From Pseudobacteriovorax sp. (lineage in GTDB: Bacteria; Bdellovibrionota_B; Oligoflexia; Oligoflexales; Oligoflexaceae), in NCBI GenBank assembly GCA_013215145.1, contig JABSRP010000037.1:1-64000 (forward strand): DNA of 64,000 bases, written 5' to 3'. This document shows, in pieces, positions 35,580 to 45,481 of the stretch (position 1 is the stretch's first letter; each line of letters opens with the position of its first letter). A program made the position numbers and the translations under genes. Below the pieces are notes generated by a model. The model was not told where the DNA came from. It worked only from the letters and a program-made list of their open reading frames with translations, and searched no databases.

Positions 35580-37872
35580 TCACTTCTTCTTTCCTGCCGC
35601 TTCTATCCGATGAATTTTGAGATTAAATTCTTCGTACACTCCCGCTAAGCTTAGGGGAAGCCTCAAATATTCACCCCTTCTCCAAAGCTCGGTTTGGTCG
35701 TACAAATGTGGATTAGTTAGCCACCCGTCGTTCCCACCTAACATGACAAAGTAATTTTCATAAAGGTTTGACATGTCACTAATGTGACGAACTTGAGCAC
35801 CAAATATGACTTCGCGCTTATCGTATCCTGGACTAAATCGGTTTTTATGAACTGTGTTTGCTCCGCCTGGAGCAGGAAACTCACCAAATCGGAATCTACT
35901 GCCTAAAACGGGAACTAGGCCTAAAGGATTTTGAAGTAACTGTACATGCATCTCGCCCCATGATTGGTAACTAGAAAAAGTTTCTTCCGTTTGAGCCATT
36001 GCCGATTTGAGAAACTCTTGTCTCATCTGCACGTTCATATTTTCCAACTCTTCTTTCAAAAACACTCGCCAATCCTCAGATGAAATAAAGAGTTTTCTCA
36101 AATCATCATCTTCGATTTTTTGCGCAAAGATTATTTCTGCAAGTTTCCAAGTCAATAATTCGAAAGCTACCGCTCCACGAGATTCAACTCGATAGTATCC
36201 GTCCCAGTTGATAAAAGTTTTCCAGTAGTCATAGAACTTGATACTAAAATCTGTCATAGATGAAGCTAACCAATTTTTAAGGTCAAGACCCGACTTCGAG
36301 AAAACATCCTGTTGATAGCTCATTGTTTGTTCAATCGAAATTTGATCTTTTTCACTAAATAGATGGTTGAGGCGGAGTATCCGATCGTTATCACCAAAGA
36401 CGAAGGCCACCTTAGGAATCGTGTTGACCGGGATATTGTTGGCAGAAACAATGAAATTGGATTTCGGATTATACAAGTTTGGAAGTTCATCTGGTGTGCG
36501 GAAAGTAACAATTCCATTGTCAGCGCCTTTTATCAGTCGAGTTAATTCGGTAGAATCTTTTAGTATTGGTTGCCTTATTCCAAGCATCATACCAATATTA
36601 CCCAATCGGTCAGCATAAGTTAGATTGATGCCGGAGACCGCGTAGTCAGAAAACGCATTTTTGAATTGAATCCAGTTTTTTGCTCGGTTTGCACCCAAAT
36701 ATGAACCTAGTTCATTAGAGGGGTTATGACCTACCCAAGACAATGCAATATCCTGATCTTGTGATAGACCGAGAGCATCCGAAATAATTGGACCCTTTTT
36801 TGTCTCTCTAATCTCTATTTGTTGGTCAGGCCAGAATCTGATTTTTATGGTGTCTTTTCTGGTGGAAATTTTGTCTTTTTTCGGATCAACCTTGATTAAA
36901 TGACTACTAATTCCACGCATATAGGTGCCAACCCATGCGATATCTAAATTACGTCCGAGTGTAATCGCTGGAATAGCCGGAAATGCATAACCAATCACAT
37001 GGTAGGAAGGGGATTTATACCCCATAAGGATCCAAAGGTTTGGAACAAAAATTCCTAGATGGGGATCACTAGCGATGACTGCTGATCCATTTTTTGTTTT
37101 ACTACCACCAAGAACAATTGAATTGGAACCCGCGCGAGCTGTAAATTTAAGAATACCATCAAAAAAACGATTGTTATCAGAAGCGAAGCTGGGAACCGAC
37201 CTACTTCCGCTTTCAAGAAATTCATGCCAAACAGTTTCCCATCCAAGTTTTCCTATCTCTGGTAAAAAAGAAAAGAAACTCGACCAATTTGCATCCATAC
37301 TTGCTAGTCGACCTACACGTAAAGCGTCGACTTCTGACCATGGTTCAAATTCTAGGGCAAGAAATTCCATTTCCTTTGGTTTAGCCGCAGTATTACCTTG
37401 GAAATAATTGATACCCTCAACAAAACGACTTAACCATTGTTTGTCTTTCGAACTTAATTGGTCAAAAGCCAATTCTGCAGATTTTTGTAGATTAATGGTT
37501 CTGATGAGGCGGTCGACCCGGGGAAGTTGAAAAGGCCCCCCCTGACTCTGAAAGGCGCCCGGCGGAAAGGCGACGGAACATTTCAAGTTGCCCTAGGCGA
37601 AGGTGAGCTTGAACTACCCCGATAGCAAAAGCGCAATCCAAATCATTTTCGGCTTCAATAAAGGGTATCATGTTTTGGTGCCAATAAATCGAAACCTTAC
37701 CTTTTACGGGCCAGTCTTTTGTTGGAAAATCTGACAGTCGCTGACCTTCCGACCGAGGCTCAGGAAACGTTAACAGAGTCGAGCAACCGCCAAGCACTGC
37801 AGAGAAAAGCAACAACACAAATAGCTTCATTACCACTCCAGCAACGACCCGGGGTACAGAGCAGGTTGACAT
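35580..37872 (-). pseudogene. Penicillin-acylase-family (Ntn) hydrolase lipoprotein, frameshifted at a G7 tract
   Basis: The N-terminal frame (ATG at 37872 with AAAAGGAG; alternative ATG 37830) has a lipoprotein signal (AVLGGC). It carries the typical WHQNMIPFIEAENDLDCAFA and GVVQAHLRLGQLEMFRRL of the alpha chain. It runs out in a different frame after GRLSESGG. The second frame continues QLPRVDRLIRTINL and holds GSNSIVLGGSKTKNGSAVIA, where the Ser after Asn would become the N-terminal nucleophile of the beta chain. The frames switch at seven G (37536-37542); six G would give one protein of about 760 residues. Acyl-homoserine-lactone or beta-lactam side-chain hydrolysis are family possibilities. 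A TetR gene is divergent. Confidence 0.85.
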
Positions 37873-37901
37873 AGTATAGTCTCCTTTTATGTGATCAGAA
37901 C

Positions 37902-37916
37902 TTACATTAGTTGTAA
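37902..37916. promoter_or_regulatory. Candidate TetR operator
   Basis: TTACA(TTAGT)TGTAA is a perfect 5-bp inverted repeat between the divergent hydrolase and TetR genes, 30 bases upstream of the hydrolase start. Wider flanks GTGAT and ATCAC add partial symmetry. Position fits repression of the hydrolase by the TetR protein; untested. Confidence 0.4.
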
Positions 37917-38069
37917 TCACCGCTTATATGCAATGTATCGGGTGTCTACATCAAAAGTGAAGTCGAAATTTTTAAATTACTGATATACAAAGGATTTATT
38001 TCAATTCATTTAAAGAATTCCTGACTAATATTAGAATAAGTAGTAAATGGGTACGATAATAGGTACGAG

Positions 38070-38729
38070 ATGGGACGACATCGAAAAAATGAACACGATT
38101 ACCATCACGGTAATTTGAGACATGCCTGCATCCGCGAAGGAATTAAGATTCTTAAAACCAGTACTCCAGAAAATCTGTCTTTAAGAGATATAGCGAGACG
38201 ATTAAAGGTATCGCCTGGAGCTCCGTATCGGCACTTTTCAAATAAAGAATCCCTGCTTGCCGCTATCGCAGCCTGGGGATTTCAGGAGTTCGCAAAATAT
38301 ATTGCATCGGGACTAGAAGAAGCAGGAGGCGATCAGTTATTGTTCTTTCGAGACATGGGTCAAAGTTTTCTAAATTTTGCTCGAGATCACTCTGTAATTT
38401 TTCGTTTGATGTTTTCAGGTATAATACCAGACCGTAGCAAGTACCCCGAGTTAGAATCGGCGGGCGATCAAGCTTTCACTGTACTTACAGATTGCATCGA
38501 GCACCTTAAAGAACGAGGTATTTTCAAAGACGTCGAAACAAGACGCATTGCGATTCATACTCTATCATTTGTTTATGGATATTGTTCCCTCTTGTTAAAC
38601 CATCGTTTGAAAGACATCGACATTTCAAGTGATGATAGTCATATTCTTATTGATCAAATGACTGAAGACTTGCTTAGCGGGATTCTCAATCGCAAAAGCG
38701 CGTCTTTTGAGACTACCAATGAATCATGA
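38070..38729 (+). CDS. TetR/AcrR-family transcriptional regulator
   Basis: The 219-residue protein starts with the TetR DNA-binding domain. YHHGNLRHACIREGIKIL is helix 1, LSLRDIARRLKVSPGAPYRHF is the helix-turn-helix, followed by SNKESLLAAIAAWGF. The rest is the helical ligand and dimer domain (WHG-type, with FRLMFSG). It is divergent from the penicillin-acylase-like gene, with about 200 bases between the two starts, and a palindrome there could be its operator. It likely represses that gene until a small ligand, perhaps an amide or acyl compound, is bound. Confidence 0.93.
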   Translation: MGRHRKNEHDYHHGNLRHACIREGIKILKTSTPENLSLRDIARRLKVSPGAPYRHFSNKESLLAAIAAWGFQEFAKYIASGLEEAGGDQLLFFRDMGQSFLNFARDHSVIFRLMFSGIIPDRSKYPELESAGDQAFTVLTDCIEHLKERGIFKDVETRRIAIHTLSFVYGYCSLLLNHRLKDIDISSDDSHILIDQMTEDLLSGILNRKSASFETTNES

Positions 38730-39479
38730 TACTCTTTGATTTAGTAAGTGTTTCGGGTCAGACTCCGAAGTTATGATTCGTCTGGATCGAGACCCTCAAT
38801 AGGCAAGCGCAGCCAAACTGCAAAACATCTCTACGCTATTTAGACTATCTAACCCTGAACTGATCCCATCCCATAATTCTCAAAACACCTTAATCAAACA
38901 GTAATCAAAATTACAGTTACCGGTCATTATTCTAGGTACAACTTTATTCCAAAACGCCTTAAGAATAGAGGATAAGCCCCGCAACCAGAACTAAAACGTT
39001 ACTAGCGAGTCATTTATTGATCGCTAGTACTTTTCTAAGAAGTTTTACGACACTCGAAGCAAACTACAGCAATCCGTAGCTGACTCCTACCGAAAGTCTA
39101 ACTGGGGTAAAAAATCCAGATGGCTCACTAATAACGGCAGCAATTCCCAAAAATATACAATTTCCTAAAAATGGGCCCAGATTCAAAGCGTCAAACTGTT
39201 CGCTGATCTAATATTTTCGCTCGATTTTAATATATCAGCAAGCACATATAATTTTTCTCGAAAAATGACTGGCATGATAGCTGCTTTGGTTTTAATGGGG
39301 ATTTTAAGAAATCATCTATTTTAATCAACGGCTTCTAAAAGATAATCGCTTGTTCAATACTTGTTCATAGTCAAAGCTTTTAGAAGACGCATTTGGGATC
39401 ATAAGAGTACGATCTCTGTGTTTTAGGCATACAGATGGACATCGATGACGATTTTTTTTATTTTTACAATATAAGGGAG
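38730..39479. other. Intergenic region with one hairpin
   Basis: 750 bases with no convincing gene. TACTAGCGA (39000-39008) and TCGCTAGTA (39021-39029) form a perfect 9-bp hairpin followed by CTTTTCT, a possible terminator on the plus strand, but it is 270 bases from the TetR stop. Confidence 0.5.
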
Positions 39480-40104
39480 ATGAAATTGAGACTACTTTTC
39501 TTGTCACTATTTGGTACTTTGGTTTCGATGTCTTCGGCATCGTACGGCCAAACCTGTAGTTCACCCCCCTCTCGGGACCGGCACCTGTGATTTTTACTCT
39601 GACTGCTTAGAAGATGCAAAAAGCTGCGGTTCAGAGGGATACGCCATAGGATATGGAGAAAGATACTGTGAACGTTTCAGTAGCCGCACAGACTTTTCTC
39701 TAAAAGGATCTGAATGGCGTGACGCTACCTTAGTTTGTTTACAAAAGTCACTTGTTGAGACCTCACAGAATCTGCGCTTAGGCATAGATATTTCCTGTGA
39801 AACGATTACAGACACCGCGTTTGACTCTCATCCGGCCTGCTATACTCAGGTTGGAAAATCTGTCTGCGATCTTGGTCTCAGCGATCTTTCCGTCATTTAT
39901 GATGTGATTGATGCAGGTGATGTTCTTTCACTAAGAGGCTTACGTCAAGCTGTAGCAGTCGCCGACACTTGCATTTTTGGATTAAGTGTAGAACGGTACG
40001 CCCAAAGCCGAAGTTTACGACGATTCAATACGGACCCTGACTTTGATGTTGAAGCAAGACTAGAGTTCTGGAGGCGCCTGAAAAAAGAAGCTATTGAGCA
40101 GTAA
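39480..40104 (+). pseudogene. Secreted Cys-rich protein, frameshifted at a C6 tract
   Basis: The ATG at 39480 (AGGGAG before it) gives a clear signal peptide (KLRLLFLSLFGTLVSMSSASYG) that ends out of frame soon after QTCSSPP. Removing one C from the run of six (39564-39569) joins it to the long frame: PLGTGTCDFYSDCLEDAKSC, GSEGYAIGYGERYCERF and so on. This would make a secreted protein of about 207 residues with eight or more Cys. The CDFY...C...GYAIGYGxxYC pattern looks like a family of exported proteins, function unknown. The long frame's own first start (39511) would give a nonsensical N-terminus. The membrane protein at 40142 follows. Confidence 0.72.
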
Positions 40105-40141
40105 ACATGTTCGTTCTTTCTAATAGGTAAAAGAAGGTAAT

Positions 40142-40567
40142 ATGAAATTAAGACACGATATCAGCATTTTTCTTGCAACAGCTCTATTGTTTGCATCTAT
40201 CAACGCAAATTCGGATACCATAGATGATGTTTTTCATATCCCCAACCTTGGTATTCTATTTGTTGGTTTTGCCTCCATGGTTGGCGCAAGGCTGATATTG
40301 ATGTTTTTCAAAAAAAACACCCTGAATATCCTCACATTTGCGATTAGTGTTCCTGCTATATCCTTCGTTCTTTTCACACTTGGGACATATTTAAAAAAGT
40401 GGTTTGAGGTCACTGGATCTCCCGAAACCTCCTTCGTTGCCGGTTATGTAGTCTGGTTGTTTGCGTCTTTTGTATTTGGTTACAAATACCTTGTACTAAT
40501 GTTTTTTACCTTGGGAATGGGACGATTTTTTATAAAAAGATACTTACTCAAGCCTAAGAGAATTTGA
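40142..40567 (+). CDS. Small integral membrane protein
   Basis: A 141-residue protein with a likely signal or first helix (ISIFLATALLFASINA), then three further hydrophobic helices (about 35-52, 60-82, 100-130) and a positively charged C-terminus (RYLLKPKRI). The ATG follows GTAAAAGAAGGTAAT, giving a weak ribosome site. No family recognised. It follows the secreted Cys-rich gene by 37 bases and may be its partner in the envelope. Confidence 0.65.
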   Translation: MKLRHDISIFLATALLFASINANSDTIDDVFHIPNLGILFVGFASMVGARLILMFFKKNTLNILTFAISVPAISFVLFTLGTYLKKWFEVTGSPETSFVAGYVVWLFASFVFGYKYLVLMFFTLGMGRFFIKRYLLKPKRI

Positions 40568-40797
40568 TGTTCGAATCAGAAACTTGAAAAAATGACAAAG
40601 AAGATTCGGAACAAACCTCCCATTCAATAGACTCAAAAATCAGTGCTATATGCTAATGAAATAAATCTGAGATTAAATTACATGGTAAAAGATCGATATA
40701 TTTCGATTTTTAAGATAGATGTAGGTTATAAATAGTACAATTGACACGTTTACTTTAACGATTAAACTTAGCTCTAAGCATCAAAGGTTGAGCCACG

Positions 40798-41460
40798 TTA
40801 TCGATTCCTGGAAGGCTCCGGTATCAGTATTTCATCTCCATCGTTGTAAACTTCTATGGAGACACCATTTACCATAGGACGAAAAACATGAACCTCAGCT
40901 CCTGGCTTGGCACATTTTACCATCGGCAAACTACCCTCCTGATTCCAAACAGCTGCACCATCATCACAAGCGATGCCAACCTTCTTTCCACTAGCAATCA
41001 ATTTCAAAAAACTTCTGTAACGTCGACATTCACTATCTAGGTGCGAACAAAATATACCAGTTTGTATCCCTAATTCATACACTTCGGAGTACGTGATAGT
41101 TTTTGTATCAACGTTGTTATCATAATCGCAAAGCCCAGACTCATACCAGCATATTCCTCCAGCACTCAAACCTGACATGATAATTCCCCTTTTCCATGCT
41201 TGCTTTAGTAAATCTAGAACGCCGTAGGCATTCCATTGCTGCAACATCATTCTAGTGTTTCCGCCACCAACGTAGATCATATCGCCATCAAAAAATTTAC
41301 GCCTGATATCATTCCCGTTGACCTCTAATTTATCAAATTAAAATAGATGCTCCACTTCACAGCCAAGTTGTTTGCCATAAACATTTTCGATGATTTGGCA
41401 ATAACCAACCGAATCAGAGATAGCAGTGGGAATAAATAGAAGTTTTGGATGTATTTTCAT
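40798..41460 (-). pseudogene. Peptidase S51 (dipeptidase E/cyanophycinase-like), interrupted by one TAA
   Basis: From the ATG at 41460 the frame reads 39 sensible residues (KIHPKLLFIPTAISDSVGYC to EVEHLF). It meets TAA at 41338-41340 and continues without shift: FDKLEVNGNDIRRKFFDGDM, then IYVGGGNTRMML. The Ser nucleophile motif SGLSAGGICW and a downstream FCSHLDSE region are intact. These peptidases cut Asp-X or beta-aspartyl peptides. A single base change (for example TAA to TTA) would restore the protein of about 220 residues. It lies 31 bases downstream of the sensor kinase on the same strand. Confidence 0.82.
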
Positions 41461-41490
41461 GATTCGAATCTATTCTATCAATTTAAGACA

Positions 41491-44205
41491 TTATGCCGAT
41501 GTTTTTTCTATAGATGCAGGGTAGGCCTCTGACATTGGAATCGGTATACGAATACTAAAATCCGTTCCTTGCCCCACACTACTCCTAACTTTTATCTCCC
41601 CATTTCGATCTTCAACAGCCTTCTTCAGTGCAGCTAAGCCCACACCACGTCCCGAGATCAAGGTTGCCTCGTTACGGGTAGAAAATCCTTCGTAAAAAAT
41701 ATAGTCGAGAATCTCAGAATCTGACAGTTTTTTCGACTCGTCATGAGATAATATTTGTCGTTCACTCAAGCGTTTTCGGAGTAAATTCGTATTAATTCCG
41801 CTACCATCATCAGTGACGGTAATCCTAATACCTTCGACCTCTTCCTCAACAGTGACCTTAATTAGTCCATGTTCCGATTTGGAACCACGGTCTTCAGGGA
41901 ATTCGATTCCATGATCGATACTGTTTCGAATGACGTGAACAAGATTCTGGATTACGTATCGAAGGTACTCCTCGTCGAGCAGAATGTTTCCACCCTGCAA
42001 CTCAAATTGCACTTTCTTTTGCATTTTCTTGGCAAGTAAGTAAAGATTCTCTTCGAGGTGGTAGAATATTTTTCTGGCCGGAAGTCTTCGGATCGAAGCC
42101 TCCCATTGACGAAACGATTTAAGAGCGCCATCTATACTATCTTCGTCTTCTAGAGTCGCATGGAGTTGGTCAATTGTAGATCTCTTTATGACATAGTTTT
42201 TTTCCTCAAGATTTGTTGGATCGAGGCCAAATACTTCGCTATTTTCGTTGATAAAGGCTAAAAATGAGTTTTCGAGTTCCAAAAGATCATCAGAAGATAG
42301 TTCAGACTTATTTTCTAATTCATGAATCGCAGTTACAAATGTTTCAAGACCAAAAGATGCAAAATTACCTTTCAACGTATGAAGGATGAAGGCCAAATTT
42401 TCATCTGTAGACTCACCTATTCCTATAGACAAAGCCTTAATCTGATCTATAGCCTCTATGGCAAAGATTTTAAACGCCAATCGATCTCGCACGATATGCA
42501 AGAGAGTCCGATTATTTTTGTTTTCTCGCTCTGTAAGTTCGAGAACAGTGCTATCATTGACGGTGAAGAGGACTGCACGGACGGACGAATCAGGTCCTCG
42601 AATCACTGAACCTTCACACTTGACTACCCGATTGTGGGCGGTAAAACGCTCACCAATTTGCTTAAGGCTGACATCTTCAGGCAAGCGATCATAGAATACC
42701 TGATCTAAGGATAGCTCGATATGTTCGCGACCACGACTATCCATATCAAATAGATCAGCAAAGTGCACGCCTGCATGAATACTGCGTCCAAGGATTTTTT
42801 CACAGGATTTTGTAAAGCCTTCTTCCACTTCATAATTTGTATTCACTACCAAAAATCCAGACTGAACGTTATCAACAATTGTGCGAATCGTACGAGTTCG
42901 GTCCTCTACCTGACGTTCTAGTTCATGCTTCATGCTTTCGGTGACTTTATTGACTTCGATTTGGGCCTGAAGTGCTTTTTCCTTGGCCTTTCGAATGGAT
43001 TTATTGATCTCATAAATCTTTTCAGACTGACCGAGTGATAAAAGTAAGGCCTGCATAATACCACCAATCTCGAGACCATAAGTTACAACGAAGCTGACGG
43101 GAATCAGTCCGTTCTTTTGCATTCCATAAAGTACTGCCATCACCACAAGAGTTATCCAAGCAAGAAAGAAAAATCTCGCGGGTCGAAACCCCTTAAGGTA
43201 GATGTAGAGACTCATGCATATGGTGTAGGTTAGACCAGCCAAACCAGCAGCCATGATGGCTGGGAGAACCTTATAAGGGGCAAAGAAGCTCGCGCACATC
43301 GTTAAGGAATATAGGACGATTAGGCCTTTAACAAAGACTCTATTTTTCGGAAACTCCTTTAGCGGTAAGAACACAAAAGCGCAATATACGGGAAAAAAAT
43401 ATGACACAGCGATTGCCACTATAGTCGATTGATTACTCCACCAGATCGAATCTCCCCAGAAATACTCAATGCCTAAGCCATCGACAGACAACTTCAGCGC
43501 TAGGAAAGAGAGCATCCAGAGTCCGATCGATAAGTATTCTGCCGATCGCGCACCAGCCCACAACGCAAGATTATATAGACACATGATTCCCAGGACACCG
43601 AAAAATATCCCTCGGAGGTATTGCTCATCATGATCAATATCAAAAAAGGCAGATTTGGTCACCAAATGCATGGGAATCTCTGCAGCACCGCCAGACTGTA
43701 CGCGAAGGTATATGGAAGCGGGTCTATTGGTCTCTACTGGGAGGTTAAAAAGGAAATAGCGGTGATTGATTTCCCGCTGACTAAAGGGAAAACGATCTCC
43801 CGATCTCTTATGAATCAGCTCGGGACCACCATTGTCGATATAAAGATCGATATAATCTAGGTGACTGTACTCAATGGCAAAAAGCCATGAATCGTCAATG
43901 ATCTCCGTCTGTAAGACGTTAAATCGAAACCAGTAAGCATGCCCGGTCATACCAAAATTTGCGCTTTTCTCAGGCAAGGGTGAAAAATGCTTTTCGTTCG
44001 CTTCATCAAGAACATCATCTATGGTTAACTGCTGGCTCTCGTCGATCATGTATGACGTGTGAGGGCTAACATTGTATCGGAGAGACTTTCCGTCAAGACG
44101 CAGCACGTCACTGGCTTGAACTGGAGACAGCTCACAAAAGCCCAGGATGATTAGTACCTGCAAGATGAGAAGAGTTGAAAACCTCAAACAATGAGCCTTT
44201 CGCAT
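41491..44205 (-). CDS. 7TMR-DISM sensor kinase with PAS, Hpt and HATPase
   Basis: Using the ATG at 44205 gives a signal peptide (TLLILQVLIILGFCELSPVQA). A 7TMR-DISM extracellular domain follows (to about residue 200 of the mature part; it contains AYWFRFNV and YLRVQSGG), then seven membrane helices. A coiled linker leads to a PAS-like domain (IVDNVQSGFLVVN), an Hpt domain with FILHTLKGNFASFG and a CheA-type HATPase with VHVIRNSIDHGIEF and SGRGVGLAALKKAV. There is no HisKA dimer box, so phosphoryl transfer must use the internal Hpt as in CheA. The DISM domain is expected to bind a carbohydrate-like ligand. A longer frame from a TTG at 44274 lacks support. Confidence 0.92.
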   Translation of the reverse strand: MRKAHCLRFSTLLILQVLIILGFCELSPVQASDVLRLDGKSLRYNVSPHTSYMIDESQQLTIDDVLDEANEKHFSPLPEKSANFGMTGHAYWFRFNVLQTEIIDDSWLFAIEYSHLDYIDLYIDNGGPELIHKRSGDRFPFSQREINHRYFLFNLPVETNRPASIYLRVQSGGAAEIPMHLVTKSAFFDIDHDEQYLRGIFFGVLGIMCLYNLALWAGARSAEYLSIGLWMLSFLALKLSVDGLGIEYFWGDSIWWSNQSTIVAIAVSYFFPVYCAFVFLPLKEFPKNRVFVKGLIVLYSLTMCASFFAPYKVLPAIMAAGLAGLTYTICMSLYIYLKGFRPARFFFLAWITLVVMAVLYGMQKNGLIPVSFVVTYGLEIGGIMQALLLSLGQSEKIYEINKSIRKAKEKALQAQIEVNKVTESMKHELERQVEDRTRTIRTIVDNVQSGFLVVNTNYEVEEGFTKSCEKILGRSIHAGVHFADLFDMDSRGREHIELSLDQVFYDRLPEDVSLKQIGERFTAHNRVVKCEGSVIRGPDSSVRAVLFTVNDSTVLELTERENKNNRTLLHIVRDRLAFKIFAIEAIDQIKALSIGIGESTDENLAFILHTLKGNFASFGLETFVTAIHELENKSELSSDDLLELENSFLAFINENSEVFGLDPTNLEEKNYVIKRSTIDQLHATLEDEDSIDGALKSFRQWEASIRRLPARKIFYHLEENLYLLAKKMQKKVQFELQGGNILLDEEYLRYVIQNLVHVIRNSIDHGIEFPEDRGSKSEHGLIKVTVEEEVEGIRITVTDDGSGINTNLLRKRLSERQILSHDESKKLSDSEILDYIFYEGFSTRNEATLISGRGVGLAALKKAVEDRNGEIKVRSSVGQGTDFSIRIPIPMSEAYPASIEKTSA

Positions 44206-44359
44206 TAAATTCGATAAGCGTTCTGTAGGGGGTTCGGAAAGGCTTAAGCGATTATTAACTAGTTCATTAGGCAAATTCTTTACAGCGCGCTACTGGGGAG
44301 GTGAATCGATCAACAAACGGTCCGCTCAAGGTAGGGACCGAAATAAAACAAGAGAGACA

Positions 44360-44653
44360 TCAGTACTCTTCAACAAATGCCACACGCCACTTGAAACTCT
44401 TGTTATCAATATTGTTAAAAAACACGACTTCAGGCAGCGCAAAGTATTGGTCCAGGTAATCATTTTCAATTAATACAGTGAAATAGCCCTCTGACACTGT
44501 CACAACAAAACCTGACAAGGGGTAATCAGCTCTTGCTAAACAGGAACGATAGTCGGAAGGCAGTCGACTTTTCCAGTAGACTCTGTCTCCGGAACGTCCT
44601 GTCTCTGCACGGTAACTACGTTCGATTTCGATACTCATAACTTGCTCTAACAC
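44360..44653 (-). CDS. Small hypothetical protein
   Basis: Up to 97 residues, with GTG at 44653 or ATG at 44638 (SIEIERSYRAETGRSGDRVY) as possible starts; ribosome sites are weak for both. A soluble beta-rich protein with many aromatic residues and no signal. Together with the carbohydrate-binding-like gene upstream (end at 44720) it points the same way as the 7TMR-DISM kinase gene. PilZ-like features are hinted by RSYRAETGRSGD but not sufficient for a call. Confidence 0.5.
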   Translation of the reverse strand: MLEQVMSIEIERSYRAETGRSGDRVYWKSRLPSDYRSCLARADYPLSGFVVTVSEGYFTVLIENDYLDQYFALPEVVFFNNIDNKSFKWRVAFVEEY

Positions 44654-44719
44654 GCTCTTATCGTGGTTACCAGAAACAAGTTCTGAGTAGAGTTTTGCTT
44701 TTGGGCAGAAACCTTGCTC

Positions 44720-45268
44720 CTAGTCGTAAAGGATATTTTCTACCTGCTGAAACTCTCTAACTTCAAGCGTGATATCGTCAATGGCAAAAAACACTGGATC
44801 ATAGTCCCAGAAAGATCTGCAAATGTTTATTTCAATCTTACCGGTTTGTGTCGTCATACCTGTCATGCTAATAGTTTCTGCTGCATCGTTTTGATCCGAG
44901 AGAACCGCACTACTATGAGCGATCTTAGTCCGCTTGTTATCAGCTACCAGCCACATACTTCCCGTCACGACCCAACTTTTGTCGAGCTCTAGAGTCGAAT
45001 CACCCAATCCAGCCGAAAACCTAGCCGCCACACGAGAGCCTTGCTTAATCTTTTGATTGGAAGTTTGCGTGATACAGCCTTGGTCGGTAAACCTTCCGGC
45101 GTTATGAAAATAAAGGCGATTGCCTCTAATTTCTAGATCACTAGTTTTTTGGTTCCAGTATTTTGATCCCTGGCTAAAATCACCATTTTTGATCAAGTTT
45201 TGCTGGAATGAACCGTACAGATCAGTAGTTGTCAACAATACTAGAGACATCGTCGTTAGTAATTTCAT
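44720..45268 (-). CDS. Secreted protein with carbohydrate-binding-like jellyroll domain
   Basis: 182 residues: signal peptide (KLLTTMSLVLLTTTDLYGSF), then NLIKNGDFSQGSKYWNQKT, the characteristic opening of CBM4_9/galactose-binding-like jellyrolls, and the closing FFAIDDITLEVREF strand. There is no catalytic domain. It may bind a glycan at the cell surface, matching the neighbouring DISM-type receptor that senses sugars. The ATG follows AAAGGATTAAG. Assignment is by motif look rather than a full family match. Confidence 0.72.
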   Translation of the reverse strand: MKLLTTMSLVLLTTTDLYGSFQQNLIKNGDFSQGSKYWNQKTSDLEIRGNRLYFHNAGRFTDQGCITQTSNQKIKQGSRVAARFSAGLGDSTLELDKSWVVTGSMWLVADNKRTKIAHSSAVLSDQNDAAETISMTGMTTQTGKIEINICRSFWDYDPVFFAIDDITLEVREFQQVENILYD

Positions 45269-45481
45269 CTTAATCCTTTCTATCGTATGAATCGGAAAGC
45301 AAATTTATCATGCGGTATGTAACTTTTTAGCATGGGTGTCACAAGCTCAATGAGTCTCGAGACCCCCGAAGTGTGTTCAGTGCGAAAACACTTTGACGAT
45401 CTCATTCTAGATTCATCTTTTTCGTGTCCAGTTTTTGATTTATTCATGCCTCGACAAAACAAACAAAAAGGAGATCGAACA

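Noticed and set aside
45332-45481. Extended N-terminus of the secreted 320-residue protein
   Set aside because: The ribosome site AAGGAG and signal peptide point to the ATG at 45482.
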